DNA of 64,000 nt from Levilinea sp. (GTDB lineage Bacteria; Chloroflexota; Anaerolineae; Anaerolineales; Anaerolineaceae): NCBI GenBank assembly GCA_029975215.1, contig JARKPO010000005.1, forward strand, positions 356,021-420,020, in the 5' to 3' direction. Within the stretch, counting starts at the first letter, position 1; the number at the start of each line of letters is the position of its first letter. Positions 25,065 through 33,770 of this stretch are shown here, in pieces. The translations under genes and the position numbers were made by a program. The notes below the pieces were generated by a model. That model was not told where the DNA came from. It saw only the letters and a list, made by a program, of their open reading frames with translations, and did no database searches.

Positions 25065-26390
25065 ATGCGAGTTGGATTAATCGGCAGCGGCGGACGTGAA
25101 CATGCTCTGGCTCGGGTTCTGGCACACAGCCCGCATCCAGAGCGGTTGGTGGTGTATTCCAACACCCCCAACCCCGGAATCCGCCCTTTGGCGGGGGAAT
25201 GGATCAAGGGCAGTTTGAACGATGCTCAGGCCGTGGCGCGGGCTATGCTCGCCGCGCATGTGGACCTGGTGGTGGTGGGGCCGGAAGCGCCGCTGAACGC
25301 GGGTGCGGTGGACGCGCTGCGCGCCGCGGGCATCCCCAGCGTGGGGCCGACCCAATCTCAGGCGCGCCTGGAAGGCGATAAATTCTTCATGCGCGACCTG
25401 CTGCAGCGGCGGGTGGGGTGGGGCGCGCCGCAGTGGTGCCTGGCTCGCAGCCGCGCCGAGGTGCTAAGCTTTTTGGATGTGGTGGGCGAAGTGGCCGTGA
25501 AGCCTTTGGGCCTGACGGGCGGCAAAGGAGTGCAGGTGATGGGCGTGCATTTGCACGACGCTCAGGAGGCGGCCGCCTACGCCGACATCTGGATCCAGAA
25601 AGACGGCAGCGTGCTGTTGGAAGAGCGCCTGGTGGGCGAAGAATTTTCACGCATGGCTTTTGCCACCGACAGCGGGGTTTTCCCCATGCCCGTGGCTCAG
25701 GATTTTAAATATGCTTATGACGGCGACCAGGGGCTGATGACGGGCGGGATGGGAGCCTATACCCTGGCTGACGGCGGTATGCCCTTCCTGCTGCCCGAAG
25801 AATTGGCCGAGGCAGACCGCCTGATGGTGGAAACCCTGGCGGCCCTGGCGGAAGAGACCGGCCAGCCCTACCGCGGGATGCTCTACGGCCAGTTCATGGT
25901 CACGGCCCGCGGGGTGCGCCTGATTGAGTACAACACCCGCTTTGGCGACCCCGAGGCGATTAATCTGTGCGCGCTGCTCGAATCGGATGGCGTGGAGCTG
26001 TTCTCGGCGCTGGCGGCGGGCAGTCTGCAGGTTGGGCAGGTGCGTTTTGCCCCGCAGGCTTCGCTGGTGAAATACCTGGTGCCCCAGGCTTACCCTGGCC
26101 CGCTGCCGGGGGATGTGTATTTTGATTTCGATACGGCCCGCGCCCGCAAGGCTGGTTTTGAGGTGATCGTCTCCTCCGCCGCGCTGGAAAATGGGCGCTG
26201 GAAGGCGCTGGGCTCGCGGGCTTTGGCGTTGGTGGGGCTGGGCGAACACCCCGGAGCGCTGTGTGAAAAGATGGAAGCGCTGCTGAGCGAGATAGAACCC
26301 CCTGAACTGCGCCACCGCCGCGACATCGGCGCCTATGCCACCCTGGAAACCAAAGCCGCGCGCATGCGCGCCCTCAGGCCGGTGTTATGA
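25065..26390 (+). CDS. purD: Phosphoribosylamine-glycine ligase
   Basis: 441 aa. It joins glycine to phosphoribosylamine with ATP (second step of purine synthesis). The N-terminus MRVGLIGSGGREHALA is diagnostic. The ATP-grasp fold shows VAVKPLGLTGGKGVQVMG, LLEERLVGEEFS, PVAQDFKYAYDGDQGLMTGG and the metal site EYNTRFGDPEAI. The ATG at 25065 follows GGAGGG and starts the conserved fold; the longer frame to 24942 was rejected. No other pur genes lie in the window, so the purine pathway is dispersed. It overlaps the next gene by 4 bases. Confidence 0.95.
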   Translation: MRVGLIGSGGREHALARVLAHSPHPERLVVYSNTPNPGIRPLAGEWIKGSLNDAQAVARAMLAAHVDLVVVGPEAPLNAGAVDALRAAGIPSVGPTQSQARLEGDKFFMRDLLQRRVGWGAPQWCLARSRAEVLSFLDVVGEVAVKPLGLTGGKGVQVMGVHLHDAQEAAAYADIWIQKDGSVLLEERLVGEEFSRMAFATDSGVFPMPVAQDFKYAYDGDQGLMTGGMGAYTLADGGMPFLLPEELAEADRLMVETLAALAEETGQPYRGMLYGQFMVTARGVRLIEYNTRFGDPEAINLCALLESDGVELFSALAAGSLQVGQVRFAPQASLVKYLVPQAYPGPLPGDVYFDFDTARARKAGFEVIVSSAALENGRWKALGSRALALVGLGEHPGALCEKMEALLSEIEPPELRHRRDIGAYATLETKAARMRALRPVL

Positions 26391-27439
26391 TCCGCGCGCA
26401 GCATTTGCAGCGCGCCTGGCTGGCTGAGCTGATTGCCGCCCCGGGGCTGACGGGGCGCGAGCAGCCGGTGGCAGACTGCCTGTGCAGGCTTTTGCCGCCT
26501 GGCTGGGAGACGCATACAGACGCGCTGGGTAACCTGGTGGCGGTGCGCCCCGCGGCTGGGCCGCGGGTGATGCTGGCGGCGCATATGGATGAAGTTGGGC
26601 TGATGGTGCGCGGCATCAGCGCGGACGGTTTTCTGCGCGTGGAGCGTATGGGGGGCGTCAGCACGCGGGCGCTGCCCGGCAGCCGCCTGACTTTGTGGAC
26701 CGAAACAGGCCATTTGGCGGCGGCGGTGGGGCTGCCCCCTGCCCATCTGGACACGGGAAAACCGCTGCCCCTGGAAGAGCTGTTTATCGATATCGGCGCG
26801 CGTTCGGCCCAAGAGGCGGCGCAGTGGGGGGTGCAGGTGGGGGATGGGCTGACCTGGGATGGGCCTTTGCAGCCTTTGGGCGGCACGCGCGTGCAGGCCA
26901 AGGCGCTGGACGACCGCCTGGGCTGCTTTGCCCTGCTGACCCTGGCACACGTGCTGCCGCCCACCCCGGCTCAGGTGCTGCTGGCCTTCACCGTGCAGGA
27001 AGAAACCATGCTGGCGGGGGGCGTGCCGCTGGTGGCGGCCTGGCAGCCGGATCAGTTGATCGGCGTGGATGGCACCCTGGCCTCGGACACCCCCGATTTC
27101 CAGGAACCAGGCGGCGGCATCCGCCTGGGAGGCGGCCCGGCGCTGAAGTGGATGGACGCCATCCGCGGCAAGCTGGCGGCCTTTGTGCCCGATCTGGCCC
27201 TGGCGCGGCGGCTGCGGGCGCTGGCAGCGCAGGAAAAGCTGCCCCTGCAGGATGAAGTGGTGAGCGGCATCAGCACGGCGCTGACCCCGATGGTGTACGC
27301 CGGGACGGGCGTGCGCGCGGCGGCCCTTTCGCTGCCGGTGCGCTACCACCACGCGCCGGTGGAACAGGCCGATCTGGAGGATGTGGCCGGGATGGTAAAC
27401 CTGCTGGCGGCCTTTTTGGCGCAGGCAGGGGGCGCATGA
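26387..27439 (+). CDS. M42-family metallopeptidase (glutamyl aminopeptidase/endoglucanase-like)
   Basis: 350 aa. A dinuclear zinc enzyme that trims peptides from the N-terminus. Visible ligands: AAHMDEVGLMV (His and Asp), KALDDRLGC (bridging Asp), TVQEETMLAGG (catalytic Glu and ligand Glu), IGVDGTLASDTP and RYHHAPVE near the C-terminus. The order and spacing match M42. It overlaps purD and the Nudix gene by ATGA at both ends, so it is co-translated with them. The link to purine synthesis is probably housekeeping only. Confidence 0.88.
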   Translation: MIRAQHLQRAWLAELIAAPGLTGREQPVADCLCRLLPPGWETHTDALGNLVAVRPAAGPRVMLAAHMDEVGLMVRGISADGFLRVERMGGVSTRALPGSRLTLWTETGHLAAAVGLPPAHLDTGKPLPLEELFIDIGARSAQEAAQWGVQVGDGLTWDGPLQPLGGTRVQAKALDDRLGCFALLTLAHVLPPTPAQVLLAFTVQEETMLAGGVPLVAAWQPDQLIGVDGTLASDTPDFQEPGGGIRLGGGPALKWMDAIRGKLAAFVPDLALARRLRALAAQEKLPLQDEVVSGISTALTPMVYAGTGVRAAALSLPVRYHHAPVEQADLEDVAGMVNLLAAFLAQAGGA

Positions 27440-27930
27440 GCCCAACTCCGGCCCGTTTTGTGCTGTGCTTTTTGCAGCGCGGCCGGCATGTGCTCATGCT
27501 GCTGCGTTCCAACCCGCCCAACCGCGGCCTGTGGAACGGCATCGGCGGGCACATTGAGCCGGGGGAGACGCCGCGGGCGGCCTGCCTGCGCGAGGTGCAG
27601 GAGGAGGCCGGTTATCAACTGGGCACGGTGCGCTTTGCGGGGGTTCTGACCTGGAGCGGCTTTGAAATCTCAGACGGCGGTCTGTACCTGTTCACGGCGC
27701 AGGCTCCCCCAGGCCCATTTCGCGCTTGCACGGAGGGGCGGTTGGCGTGGGTGCCGCGCCGCTGGGTGTGGACGGCCCCGGCGGTGGTCTCCAATCTGCA
27801 CCATGTGGCCCCGGCGGTGCTGGGTGGGGCGAGGCCGCGGGAATATTACTTCGCATATCGCGGCGACCAGATTGTGGATCGGGCAGTGCGTTCCCTGCCG
27901 GAATGGGCCAGCCCGGACGTGCCCTGGTGA
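27436..27930 (+). CDS. Nudix hydrolase (8-oxo-dGTP diphosphatase-like)
   Basis: 164 aa. The Nudix box GHIEPGETPRAACLREVQEE continuing AGY binds the metal and hydrolyses a nucleoside diphosphate derivative. The N-terminal RFVLCFLQRGRHVLMLLRSN and the NRGLWNGIGG lead-in resemble MutT-like enzymes that cleanse the nucleotide pool. It is the last gene of the purD-peptidase operon. Substrate is not determined by sequence. Confidence 0.9.
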   Translation: MSPTPARFVLCFLQRGRHVLMLLRSNPPNRGLWNGIGGHIEPGETPRAACLREVQEEAGYQLGTVRFAGVLTWSGFEISDGGLYLFTAQAPPGPFRACTEGRLAWVPRRWVWTAPAVVSNLHHVAPAVLGGARPREYYFAYRGDQIVDRAVRSLPEWASPDVPW

Positions 27931-27957
27931 AAATGGGGGTACGTTTGGGGAAAAATA

Positions 27958-27966
27958 TGATACAAT
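27958..27966 (+). promoter_or_regulatory. Extended -10 promoter of the copper-handling gene pair
   Basis: TGATACAAT is an extended -10 element 57 bases before the ATG of the membrane protein gene; no convincing -35 is seen. Confidence 0.5.
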
Positions 27967-28022
27967 TTGTTCGCCGGATAAATACGACAAAATAAGTCAT
28001 CTCTATCGCTTTACAGGTAGAT

Positions 28023-29060
28023 ATGGAACCTCTTTCTTTCCCCAATTTGTTGGTGCTGTTTATCACCGGGCTGACCACCGGCGGGCTGAGCTGCCTGGCC
28101 GTACAGGGCGGGCTGCTGGCCAGTTCTCTTTCTCACCAGGTGGAGCGCAATGTGGCCGCTGCCCCGCGCCGCTCCGCGCAGCTGGCTGCGCCCATCGCGG
28201 GTTTCTTGCTGGCCAAGCTGGCGGCTTACACGCTGCTGGGGTTTCTCTTGGGAGCCTTAGGCTCCGTGTTTCAAATGACCCCCCTGACCCGCGCCGTCTT
28301 GATGCTGGCAGTGGGTGTGTTTATGATTGGCAACGCCCTGCGCCTGCTGGACGTGCACCCCATCTTTCGCTTTTTCAACCTGGAGCCGCCGAAATTCCTC
28401 ACGCGCTACATCCGCCGCAAAGCGCGCAGCAGCAGTGAGGGGCTGCTGGCCCCCGTGTTCTTGGGCGCGCTGACCGTGTTCATCCCCTGCGGGGTGACGC
28501 AGACCATGATGGCTCTGGCGGTGGGCGCGGGCAGCCCGTGGGCGGGGGCGGCCATCCTCTTTGCTTTCACCCTGGGCACCAGCCCGGTGTTCTTCGCCGT
28601 GGCCTACCTGACCACCCAATTGGGCGCGCGCCTGGAAAAGAACTTCCGCATCTTTGTGGCCGTGGTTACCCTGATTTTGGGCCTGGTGACGGTGGACGCG
28701 GGCCTCAACCTGGTGGGCGCACCCTTTGCCGTCAGCCGCCTGTGGCAGGCCAACAGCGCCGCTCCGACCGCGGCGGCAGCCCCCGCGGACGAGAACGCCC
28801 CCCTGGTTTTGGAAGCTCTCAATGACGGCTACGCGCCGGAGGTGCTGCTGGCCAAGGCCGGGCAGCCGCTGGAGCTGCATGTGGTCACCAACAACACCCG
28901 TTCCTGCTCGCGGGCTTTTGTTATTCCGGCGCTGAAGGTGGAAAAGCTGCTGCCCGCCACCGGAACCGAAATCATCCAGATCCCGCCGCAGACGGCTGGA
29001 ACGGTGATGCCCTTCACCTGTTCCATGGGCATGTACGGCGGTCAGATCCGCTTTCAATAG
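28023..29060 (+). CDS. SafE/DsbD-like membrane transporter with C-terminal cupredoxin-like domain
   Basis: 345 aa. About six helices span residues 1-235, in two repeats with the GLTTGGLSCLAVQGG and LGALTVFIPCGVTQTMMALA half-motifs of the TauE/SafE-DsbD superfamily (the Cys may carry thiols or metal). Residues 255-345 fit a small cupredoxin-like domain (PEVLLAKAGQPLELHVVTN), with Cys in NNTRSCSRAF and MPFTCSMGMYGG. This fusion is known in proteins tied to copper sequestration or delivery. The HMA chaperone gene begins eight bases after the stop, which strengthens a copper role. Transported species is inferred. Confidence 0.8.
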   Translation: MEPLSFPNLLVLFITGLTTGGLSCLAVQGGLLASSLSHQVERNVAAAPRRSAQLAAPIAGFLLAKLAAYTLLGFLLGALGSVFQMTPLTRAVLMLAVGVFMIGNALRLLDVHPIFRFFNLEPPKFLTRYIRRKARSSSEGLLAPVFLGALTVFIPCGVTQTMMALAVGAGSPWAGAAILFAFTLGTSPVFFAVAYLTTQLGARLEKNFRIFVAVVTLILGLVTVDAGLNLVGAPFAVSRLWQANSAAPTAAAAPADENAPLVLEALNDGYAPEVLLAKAGQPLELHVVTNNTRSCSRAFVIPALKVEKLLPATGTEIIQIPPQTAGTVMPFTCSMGMYGGQIRFQ

Positions 29061-29068
29061 GGGGGTGT

Positions 29069-29284
29069 ATGCGTACGGTTCGTTTTCGAGTTGCCGATAT
29101 GCACTGCGCTGCCTGCGTGATGCGCCTGGAAGGACTGGAGGATGAACTGGAGGGGGTGGAACGCGTGGAGGCCAGTTATCACCGCCAGCAGATGGAGGTA
29201 ACTTTTGACGAGGCGTGCCTGCTGTTGGAGGCGATCGTAGCGGCGGCGGCCCAAAAGGGCTATCCCATCCAGTTGATCGAATGA
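29069..29284 (+). CDS. Heavy-metal-associated (HMA) copper chaperone, CopZ-like
   Basis: 71 aa. A complete ferredoxin-like HMA domain with the metal loop DMHCAACV (Cys at 13 and 16) and the helix MRLEGLEDELEGVERV. It would ferry Cu(I), or another soft metal, in the cytoplasm to the adjacent membrane protein. Ribosome site GGGGGTGT. Ends just before a strong terminator, so it closes a two-gene operon. Confidence 0.92.
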   Translation: MRTVRFRVADMHCAACVMRLEGLEDELEGVERVEASYHRQQMEVTFDEACLLLEAIVAAAAQKGYPIQLIE

Positions 29285-29289
29285 ACCTC

Positions 29290-29320
29290 ACGCTTCTCCC
29301 TTCGGGGGGAAGCGTTTTTT
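29290..29320 (+). terminator. Terminator of the copper-handling operon
   Basis: An 11-bp stem (29290-29300 with 29305-29315) with a TTCG loop is followed by six T residues. Confidence 0.85.
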
Positions 29321-29343
29321 CTTGTCTGCCCAAACGGGTAGAT

Positions 29344-29372
29344 TTGCGGTTTCGCGCCAAGCGGGATATACT
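29344..29372 (+). promoter_or_regulatory. Promoter of the rhomboid/protease/coiled-coil gene run
   Basis: TTGCGG (29344-29349), a 17-base spacer and TATACT (29367-29372) lie 86 bases before the rhomboid ATG. No further terminator is seen until 33771, so the five genes could be one transcript. Confidence 0.5.
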
Positions 29373-29458
29373 AAAAGTACACCTGGCAAGCCTTTCGATC
29401 ATCACCGGCCAGCGTTGGCTGGGGCTGCCGCGTAGCTTGCCGCCTGGCGAGGAGTGTT

Positions 29459-30157
29459 ATGCTGCCGCTGCGCGATACCATCCATTCTCGCACATTTCCG
29501 ATTGTCAACTGGCTGCTGATTGGGGCCAACGCCCTGGTGTTTTTCTTCGAAATCAGCCTGAGCGCCCCGCGTCTGGAGGGTCTGATCGCCCGATACGGGC
29601 TGATCCCCGCTCAAATTGATCTGCTGAATCCCCTCACCTGGCTGCCCTTTGTGAGCCATATGTTCTTGCACGGCGGTTGGTTCCATTTCCTCAGCAACGT
29701 GTGGATTTTGTATATCTTTGGGGACAACGTGGAAGACCGCCTTGGGTCGGGTCGTTATTTGCTGTTTTATTTGCTGGGGGGTGTGGCGGCAGGCGGACTG
29801 CAGACGGTGGTTAACCTGGGCAGCACCGTCCCAGCCATCGGCGCCAGCGGGGCCATCGCCGCGGTGATGGGCGCATACTTTTATTACTTCCCGCAGGCAC
29901 GGGTCATCACCCTGATCCCCATGTTTATCATCCCCTGGTTTGTCGAAATCCCCGCGGTGATCTTTCTGGGGGTCTGGTTTGTGTCGCAGCTGTTTTCCGG
30001 CTTTCTTTCGCTCAACACGGCGGGGGGTATGGCCATGGGCGGGGTGGCCTGGTGGGCGCATATTGGCGGCTTTGTCTTTGGGCTGCTTCTGGCAATGATC
30101 CTTTCTCCGCGGCGGCGCGTCCCGCGCACCTATGCGGATGAGTATTACCCCTGGTAA
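29459..30157 (+). CDS. Rhomboid-family intramembrane serine protease
   Basis: 232 aa, six predicted helices. The catalytic Ser sits in IGASGAIAAVMGAY (GASG motif) and the catalytic His in AWWAHIGGFVFG. The conserved HMFLHGGWFHFLSNVW (with H-x-x-x-N) stabilises the oxyanion. It cleaves membrane helices; the substrate is unknown. The next gene is a membrane-anchored Clp-fold protease, and three single-span proteins follow, which are candidate substrates by position. Confidence 0.93.
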   Translation: MLPLRDTIHSRTFPIVNWLLIGANALVFFFEISLSAPRLEGLIARYGLIPAQIDLLNPLTWLPFVSHMFLHGGWFHFLSNVWILYIFGDNVEDRLGSGRYLLFYLLGGVAAGGLQTVVNLGSTVPAIGASGAIAAVMGAYFYYFPQARVITLIPMFIIPWFVEIPAVIFLGVWFVSQLFSGFLSLNTAGGMAMGGVAWWAHIGGFVFGLLLAMILSPRRRVPRTYADEYYPW

Positions 30158-30177
30158 AGCCTGGATAAGGAGCGTGT

Positions 30178-31026
30178 ATGGATCTGCTCAATTTGTTTTG
30201 GATCTTTCTGGTCATCGCCGCGGTCACACCGGTGATCCGGCAGCGCATGTTGGATGCCAGCCGTCTGCGGCTGATGCGCAGCCTGGAAGAGAAGCGCGGT
30301 TCGCGCGTCATCGCCCTGATCCACCGCCAGGAGAGCCTGTCATTCTTGGGCTTTCCCATGGCGCGCTACATTGACATTCAGGATTCCGAGGCCATTTTGC
30401 GGGCCATCAAGCTCACCGATGACGATGTGCCCATTGACCTCATTCTGCACACCCCCGGCGGGCTGGTTTTGGCGGCAGAGCAGGTGGCTAACGCTCTGGC
30501 GCGCCACCCTGCGCGCGTTACGGTTTTTGTGCCCCATTACGCCATGTCGGGCGGCACGCTCCTGGCCATGGCCGCGGATGAGATCGTGATGGACGAAAAC
30601 GCTGTTTTGGGGCCGGTGGATCCGCAAATTGGCCAGTTCCCGGCGGTGTCTATCCTGGCGGCGGTGGCTCAAAAAGATGTGAACCGTGTGGATGACGAGA
30701 CGTTGATCCTGGCGGAGGTGGCCCAGAAGGCCGTGCGCCAGGTGGAGGCCACGGTGGAGCGGATTGCCTGCTGCCATTACACCCCGGAGACAGTGCAGCA
30801 GTTGAAAGAGGCTCTGGTTTCGGGACGATGGACTCATGACTACCCCATCAGTGTGGAAGAAGCGCGCTCTTTGGGGCTGAACATTTCCACGGAGATGCCT
30901 GCGGAAGTGTACCGCCTGATGAACCTCTTCCCTCAGGCGGCAGCGCGGCGGCCTTCGGTGGAGTATATCCCCATGCCTTACCCCACCCGTCCGGCGGCCC
31001 CTGAGACGGGCGAGCGCAAGAAATGA
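30178..31026 (+). CDS. SDH-family Clp-fold membrane serine protease
   Basis: 282 aa. One N-terminal helix (LLNLFWIFLVIAAVTPVI) anchors a ClpP/crotonase-like domain. The nucleophile region is PHYAMSGGTLLAMAADEIVM, the oxyanion glycines are in LILHTPGGLVLAAEQ, and ENAVLGPVDPQIGQFP follows. This is the SppA-like family with a Ser/Lys or Ser/Asp/His site found widely in Chloroflexota and archaea. Ribosome site AAGGAG. It is 20 bases after the rhomboid gene. Signal-peptide or membrane-protein degradation is likely; no substrate is known. Confidence 0.85.
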   Translation: MDLLNLFWIFLVIAAVTPVIRQRMLDASRLRLMRSLEEKRGSRVIALIHRQESLSFLGFPMARYIDIQDSEAILRAIKLTDDDVPIDLILHTPGGLVLAAEQVANALARHPARVTVFVPHYAMSGGTLLAMAADEIVMDENAVLGPVDPQIGQFPAVSILAAVAQKDVNRVDDETLILAEVAQKAVRQVEATVERIACCHYTPETVQQLKEALVSGRWTHDYPISVEEARSLGLNISTEMPAEVYRLMNLFPQAAARRPSVEYIPMPYPTRPAAPETGERKK

Positions 31027-31060
31027 ACGGCTGGTTGGATCTTTTGTGAAAGGAAATTCC

Positions 31061-31999
31061 ATGAGCGACTCTATCCCAAATTTGGTGGATGTGAATACCG
31101 CCTCGGAAAGTGAGCTGCGCAGCGTGCGCGGGATTGGCAAAGTGCTGGCGCAGCGCATTATGGCGGAGCGGCCTTTCGCCGCGCTGGAGGATTTGGCCCG
31201 CGTTCCGGGGCTGAACGCGGTGAAGGTGGCGGAATTGCGCAACCAGTTAACTGTGTCGCCAGGCGTTTCCGCGGTGGTGCTGGAGGCTGCATTGGATGAA
31301 GCACCCGCGGCCCTGGTGGATGAGGCCCCAGCCCCCGTTGAGCAGCCCGCGGCTCCGGTGGAAGAGGCCCCGGCGCTGGTTGAAGCGGTGTTGCCGCCCG
31401 TGGAAGAGGAGCTGAGCGCGCCTGCGAAAACCCCGGAGGCCGCACCCGCCCTGTCTGCCGAAGCGCTGCCGCCCCTGCCCGCCGAAGAACCCGCTCCCGC
31501 GGTTCAGCCGTCGGAACCGCAAAAGCCCGCGCCCGCTGCTCCCGCCGCAGCCCCACGGCCGGTGACGCGCCGAGAGCTGGTTCTCACTGCGGCGGGGTTC
31601 AGCCTGGCGGGTATGCTTTTGGGGGTGCTGTTGATCCTGGGCTTGCTGGCTATTACCAGCGGCGGCCTGTCTTTTGTGACCCAGGGGCGTTTCAGCCAGA
31701 CCCAGGCGATGGTGGAAGATTTGGATCTGCGCCTGGGTTTTGCCCAAAGCGAGTTGGAAACCCAGCGCGGACGGCTGGAACGGGTGGAGGCCTTGGGCGG
31801 GCGTGTGTCCGCCGTGGAACAAAGCCTGGATGAGGCCCGCCAGAGCCTGGAACGCGCCCAAAAAGACCTGGCTGCCTTGCGCCAGGAAACCGATTTGATG
31901 AGCGAACGGGTGGCGCGGGCCGAAGCGCGTACCGAGACCTTCCAGCGCTTCCTGGAAGGGTTGCAGCGCGTCCTCAGCGAACTGCCGGCCATGCCGTGA
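31061..31999 (+). CDS. Helix-hairpin-helix, single-span, coiled-coil protein of unknown function
   Basis: 312 aa. Residues 5-65 form a ComEA/PsbU-type double HhH (VDVNTASESELRSVRGIGKV and EDLARVPGLNAVKVAEL), a fold that usually binds DNA non-specifically. A low-complexity Ala/Pro/Glu linker spans about 70-175. One helix follows (FSLAGMLLGVLLILGLLAI), then a heptad-rich coiled coil to the end. The HhH domain would be cytoplasmic only if the linker is inside. The ATG at 31061 follows AAAGGAAA. It overlaps the frame of the next gene's upstream extension and heads a three-gene set. No known family covers the whole protein. Confidence 0.8.
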   Translation: MSDSIPNLVDVNTASESELRSVRGIGKVLAQRIMAERPFAALEDLARVPGLNAVKVAELRNQLTVSPGVSAVVLEAALDEAPAALVDEAPAPVEQPAAPVEEAPALVEAVLPPVEEELSAPAKTPEAAPALSAEALPPLPAEEPAPAVQPSEPQKPAPAAPAAAPRPVTRRELVLTAAGFSLAGMLLGVLLILGLLAITSGGLSFVTQGRFSQTQAMVEDLDLRLGFAQSELETQRGRLERVEALGGRVSAVEQSLDEARQSLERAQKDLAALRQETDLMSERVARAEARTETFQRFLEGLQRVLSELPAMP

Positions 32000-32010
32000 C
32001 GGGAGGCTCT

Positions 32011-32931
32011 ATGAGCATGGAATCCACAACACCCCCGGCGGGCGGATCCCCTTTGGGAAGGGCGTTTTTGGCCTTTCTGCGCGCTTTGGGCCGCCTGCTG
32101 CTGATTTTGGTGGTGACCGCAGCCATCGTCACCGCCATCTATTTGGGGGCTGAAAGATTAACCCGCGAGGTGAATCAGGCCTCGGTGATGGCCCAAACCC
32201 GCATGGATCAGATGTCCACCCGCCAGGCGGGCGACCAGGCGCAGGCGGCCACGCTGCGGGCGCAGCTTCAGGCCGTGGAAGGTACCCTGCAGGCGGCCGA
32301 GGCGGATCGCCAGGGGCAGGCCCAGGAGTTGGAACGCGCCCGCACCCAGGCGGCGGCCTTGCAGGCCACTGCCGATGCAAACGCCTGGCTGGTGACCCTG
32401 GTTCCCTACCAAAGCACGCAGATTGGGTCGTTGATCTTAACTTCGCAAGTGGGGCAGGCCGTTCTGGACGAGCTGCAGATGCAGCGCATCTGGCAAACCG
32501 CCCTGATGCGCGTGGATTTGGCCCGGCGCTGGACGGCGCAGGCCAACTATGGGCTGGCCCAAAGCGAAGCCCGCGCCGCGCGGGATCTTTTGGCCGGGGT
32601 GGACCCGGTCTCTTTGTCAGAGCCGCGTGCGGCATTGCTGCGGGTGTGGCTGGAACGACTGGACGGCGTCATCCGCGACCTGCCCCAAAATCCATGGCTG
32701 GCCACGCAGGATCTGGAAGCTGTCTGGAACCTGATGTCGGCGGGATGGGACGTGGCGCAGCCTGAGGCGGGCACTGCTACCCCCTGGCTGACGGTAACCC
32801 CTGACCCCGGTCAGTTATCCACGACCCCCTGGCCAACCGCGACCCCTGTTCCGGCGCAGTATTCCGCGACCGTCACCCTGATTCCTACCTGGACCGCCAC
32901 CGGCGCGATCACCCCAACCCCTATTCCCTAG
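32011..32931 (+). CDS. Membrane-anchored coiled-coil protein with HemX-like helical domain
   Basis: 306 aa. One helix near residues 25-45 (LLLILVVTAAIVTAIYL) is followed by a coiled coil rich in Gln/Ala (residues 55-120), then a helical domain (QRIWQTALMRVDLARRW to WNLMSAGWD), and a Thr/Pro-rich tail typical of exported spacers. The layout (N-terminal anchor, coiled coil, helical bundle) is like HemX but no heme gene is nearby. The helical domain resembles that of the next gene product in spacing of Ala/Leu and in the shared DLE...L ending, so the two may be paralogues. ATG at 32011 follows GGGAGG. Confidence 0.75.
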   Translation: MSMESTTPPAGGSPLGRAFLAFLRALGRLLLILVVTAAIVTAIYLGAERLTREVNQASVMAQTRMDQMSTRQAGDQAQAATLRAQLQAVEGTLQAAEADRQGQAQELERARTQAAALQATADANAWLVTLVPYQSTQIGSLILTSQVGQAVLDELQMQRIWQTALMRVDLARRWTAQANYGLAQSEARAARDLLAGVDPVSLSEPRAALLRVWLERLDGVIRDLPQNPWLATQDLEAVWNLMSAGWDVAQPEAGTATPWLTVTPDPGQLSTTPWPTATPVPAQYSATVTLIPTWTATGAITPTPIP

Positions 32932-32940
32932 GAGGGCCAA

Positions 32941-33747
32941 ATGACAGAAACTTTGGAGCCAAAACCGGAAGAAACAACCGAAAAAACGGAACTGACCGCT
33001 GAGGGTGAACTTCCCGTGCAGCCTGAAACGGAAGAGATTCCCGAGGCCGCTGCGGTGGAGGGCGAAGCCCCCGCTCAGCCCGAAACAAGCCAAAGCCCGG
33101 CGGCGGAGGAAGCTCCCTGGCTGGGAGAGGCGGGAGGGGAAACCCCTGCCGCGCCGCCCAAACCGTCGATCTTCCGGCGTGTGATGGGCTTTTTGTTCAA
33201 CCCACAAACCCGCCTGGGGCGTGGAATGCGCGCTGCGGTGCGCATCGCTGGGGTGACGGTGGGATTGCTGGCTTTGGGGTTCCTGGCGGCGGTGCTGCTG
33301 CTGTGGCGGCCCAGCCAGCAGACTTTGGAGCACACCCAGGCGCAGTTGACCGACACCCAGGCCCAGCTCAGCCAGGCCCAGGAACAGGCCGCCAGCCTGG
33401 AAGCCCAATTAACCGCAGCGCGTGCGAATCAAGAGCAGGCGCAGAGCCTGGCCGCTCGCAGCCAGACGCGCGCGCAGGTGCTGAAGGTACTCTATTCGGT
33501 GACTACGGCGCGTATGGCACTGGAACGCCGCGACGGGCAGATGGCGCATAAATCTCTGGAAGACGCCCAGGCACGGCTGAACGAAAGCCTGCCCGGTTTG
33601 CAGGCGCTCAGACCGGCAGACGCAGAGCGAATTGCCGGCCGGTTGGATCTGGCCCGCAGTGAGCTGCCCCGCGACCCGGCCACCGCCGCCACGGATCTGG
33701 AGATTTTGGACCGCTGGCTGCTGGAGCTGGAGGCCGCCTTGCAATAG
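32941..33747 (+). CDS. Membrane-anchored coiled-coil protein, probable paralogue of the preceding gene
   Basis: 268 aa. An acidic Glu/Pro-rich N-terminal segment (1-75) leads to a single helix (VRIAGVTVGLLALGFLAAVL), then a coiled coil with repeating Gln-Ala-Gln-Leu (HTQAQLTDTQAQLSQAQEQ), then a helical domain ending ATAATDLEILDRWLLELEA. Strong ribosome site AGGAGG, nine bases after the previous stop. The trio shares topology and is followed by a terminator. No recognised family for the whole protein; envelope scaffold or chromosome/membrane tether are guesses. Confidence 0.75.
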   Translation: MTETLEPKPEETTEKTELTAEGELPVQPETEEIPEAAAVEGEAPAQPETSQSPAAEEAPWLGEAGGETPAAPPKPSIFRRVMGFLFNPQTRLGRGMRAAVRIAGVTVGLLALGFLAAVLLLWRPSQQTLEHTQAQLTDTQAQLSQAQEQAASLEAQLTAARANQEQAQSLAARSQTRAQVLKVLYSVTTARMALERRDGQMAHKSLEDAQARLNESLPGLQALRPADAERIAGRLDLARSELPRDPATAATDLEILDRWLLELEAALQ

Positions 33748-33770
33748 CGCAGTGAATTCTAGAAAGAAAA

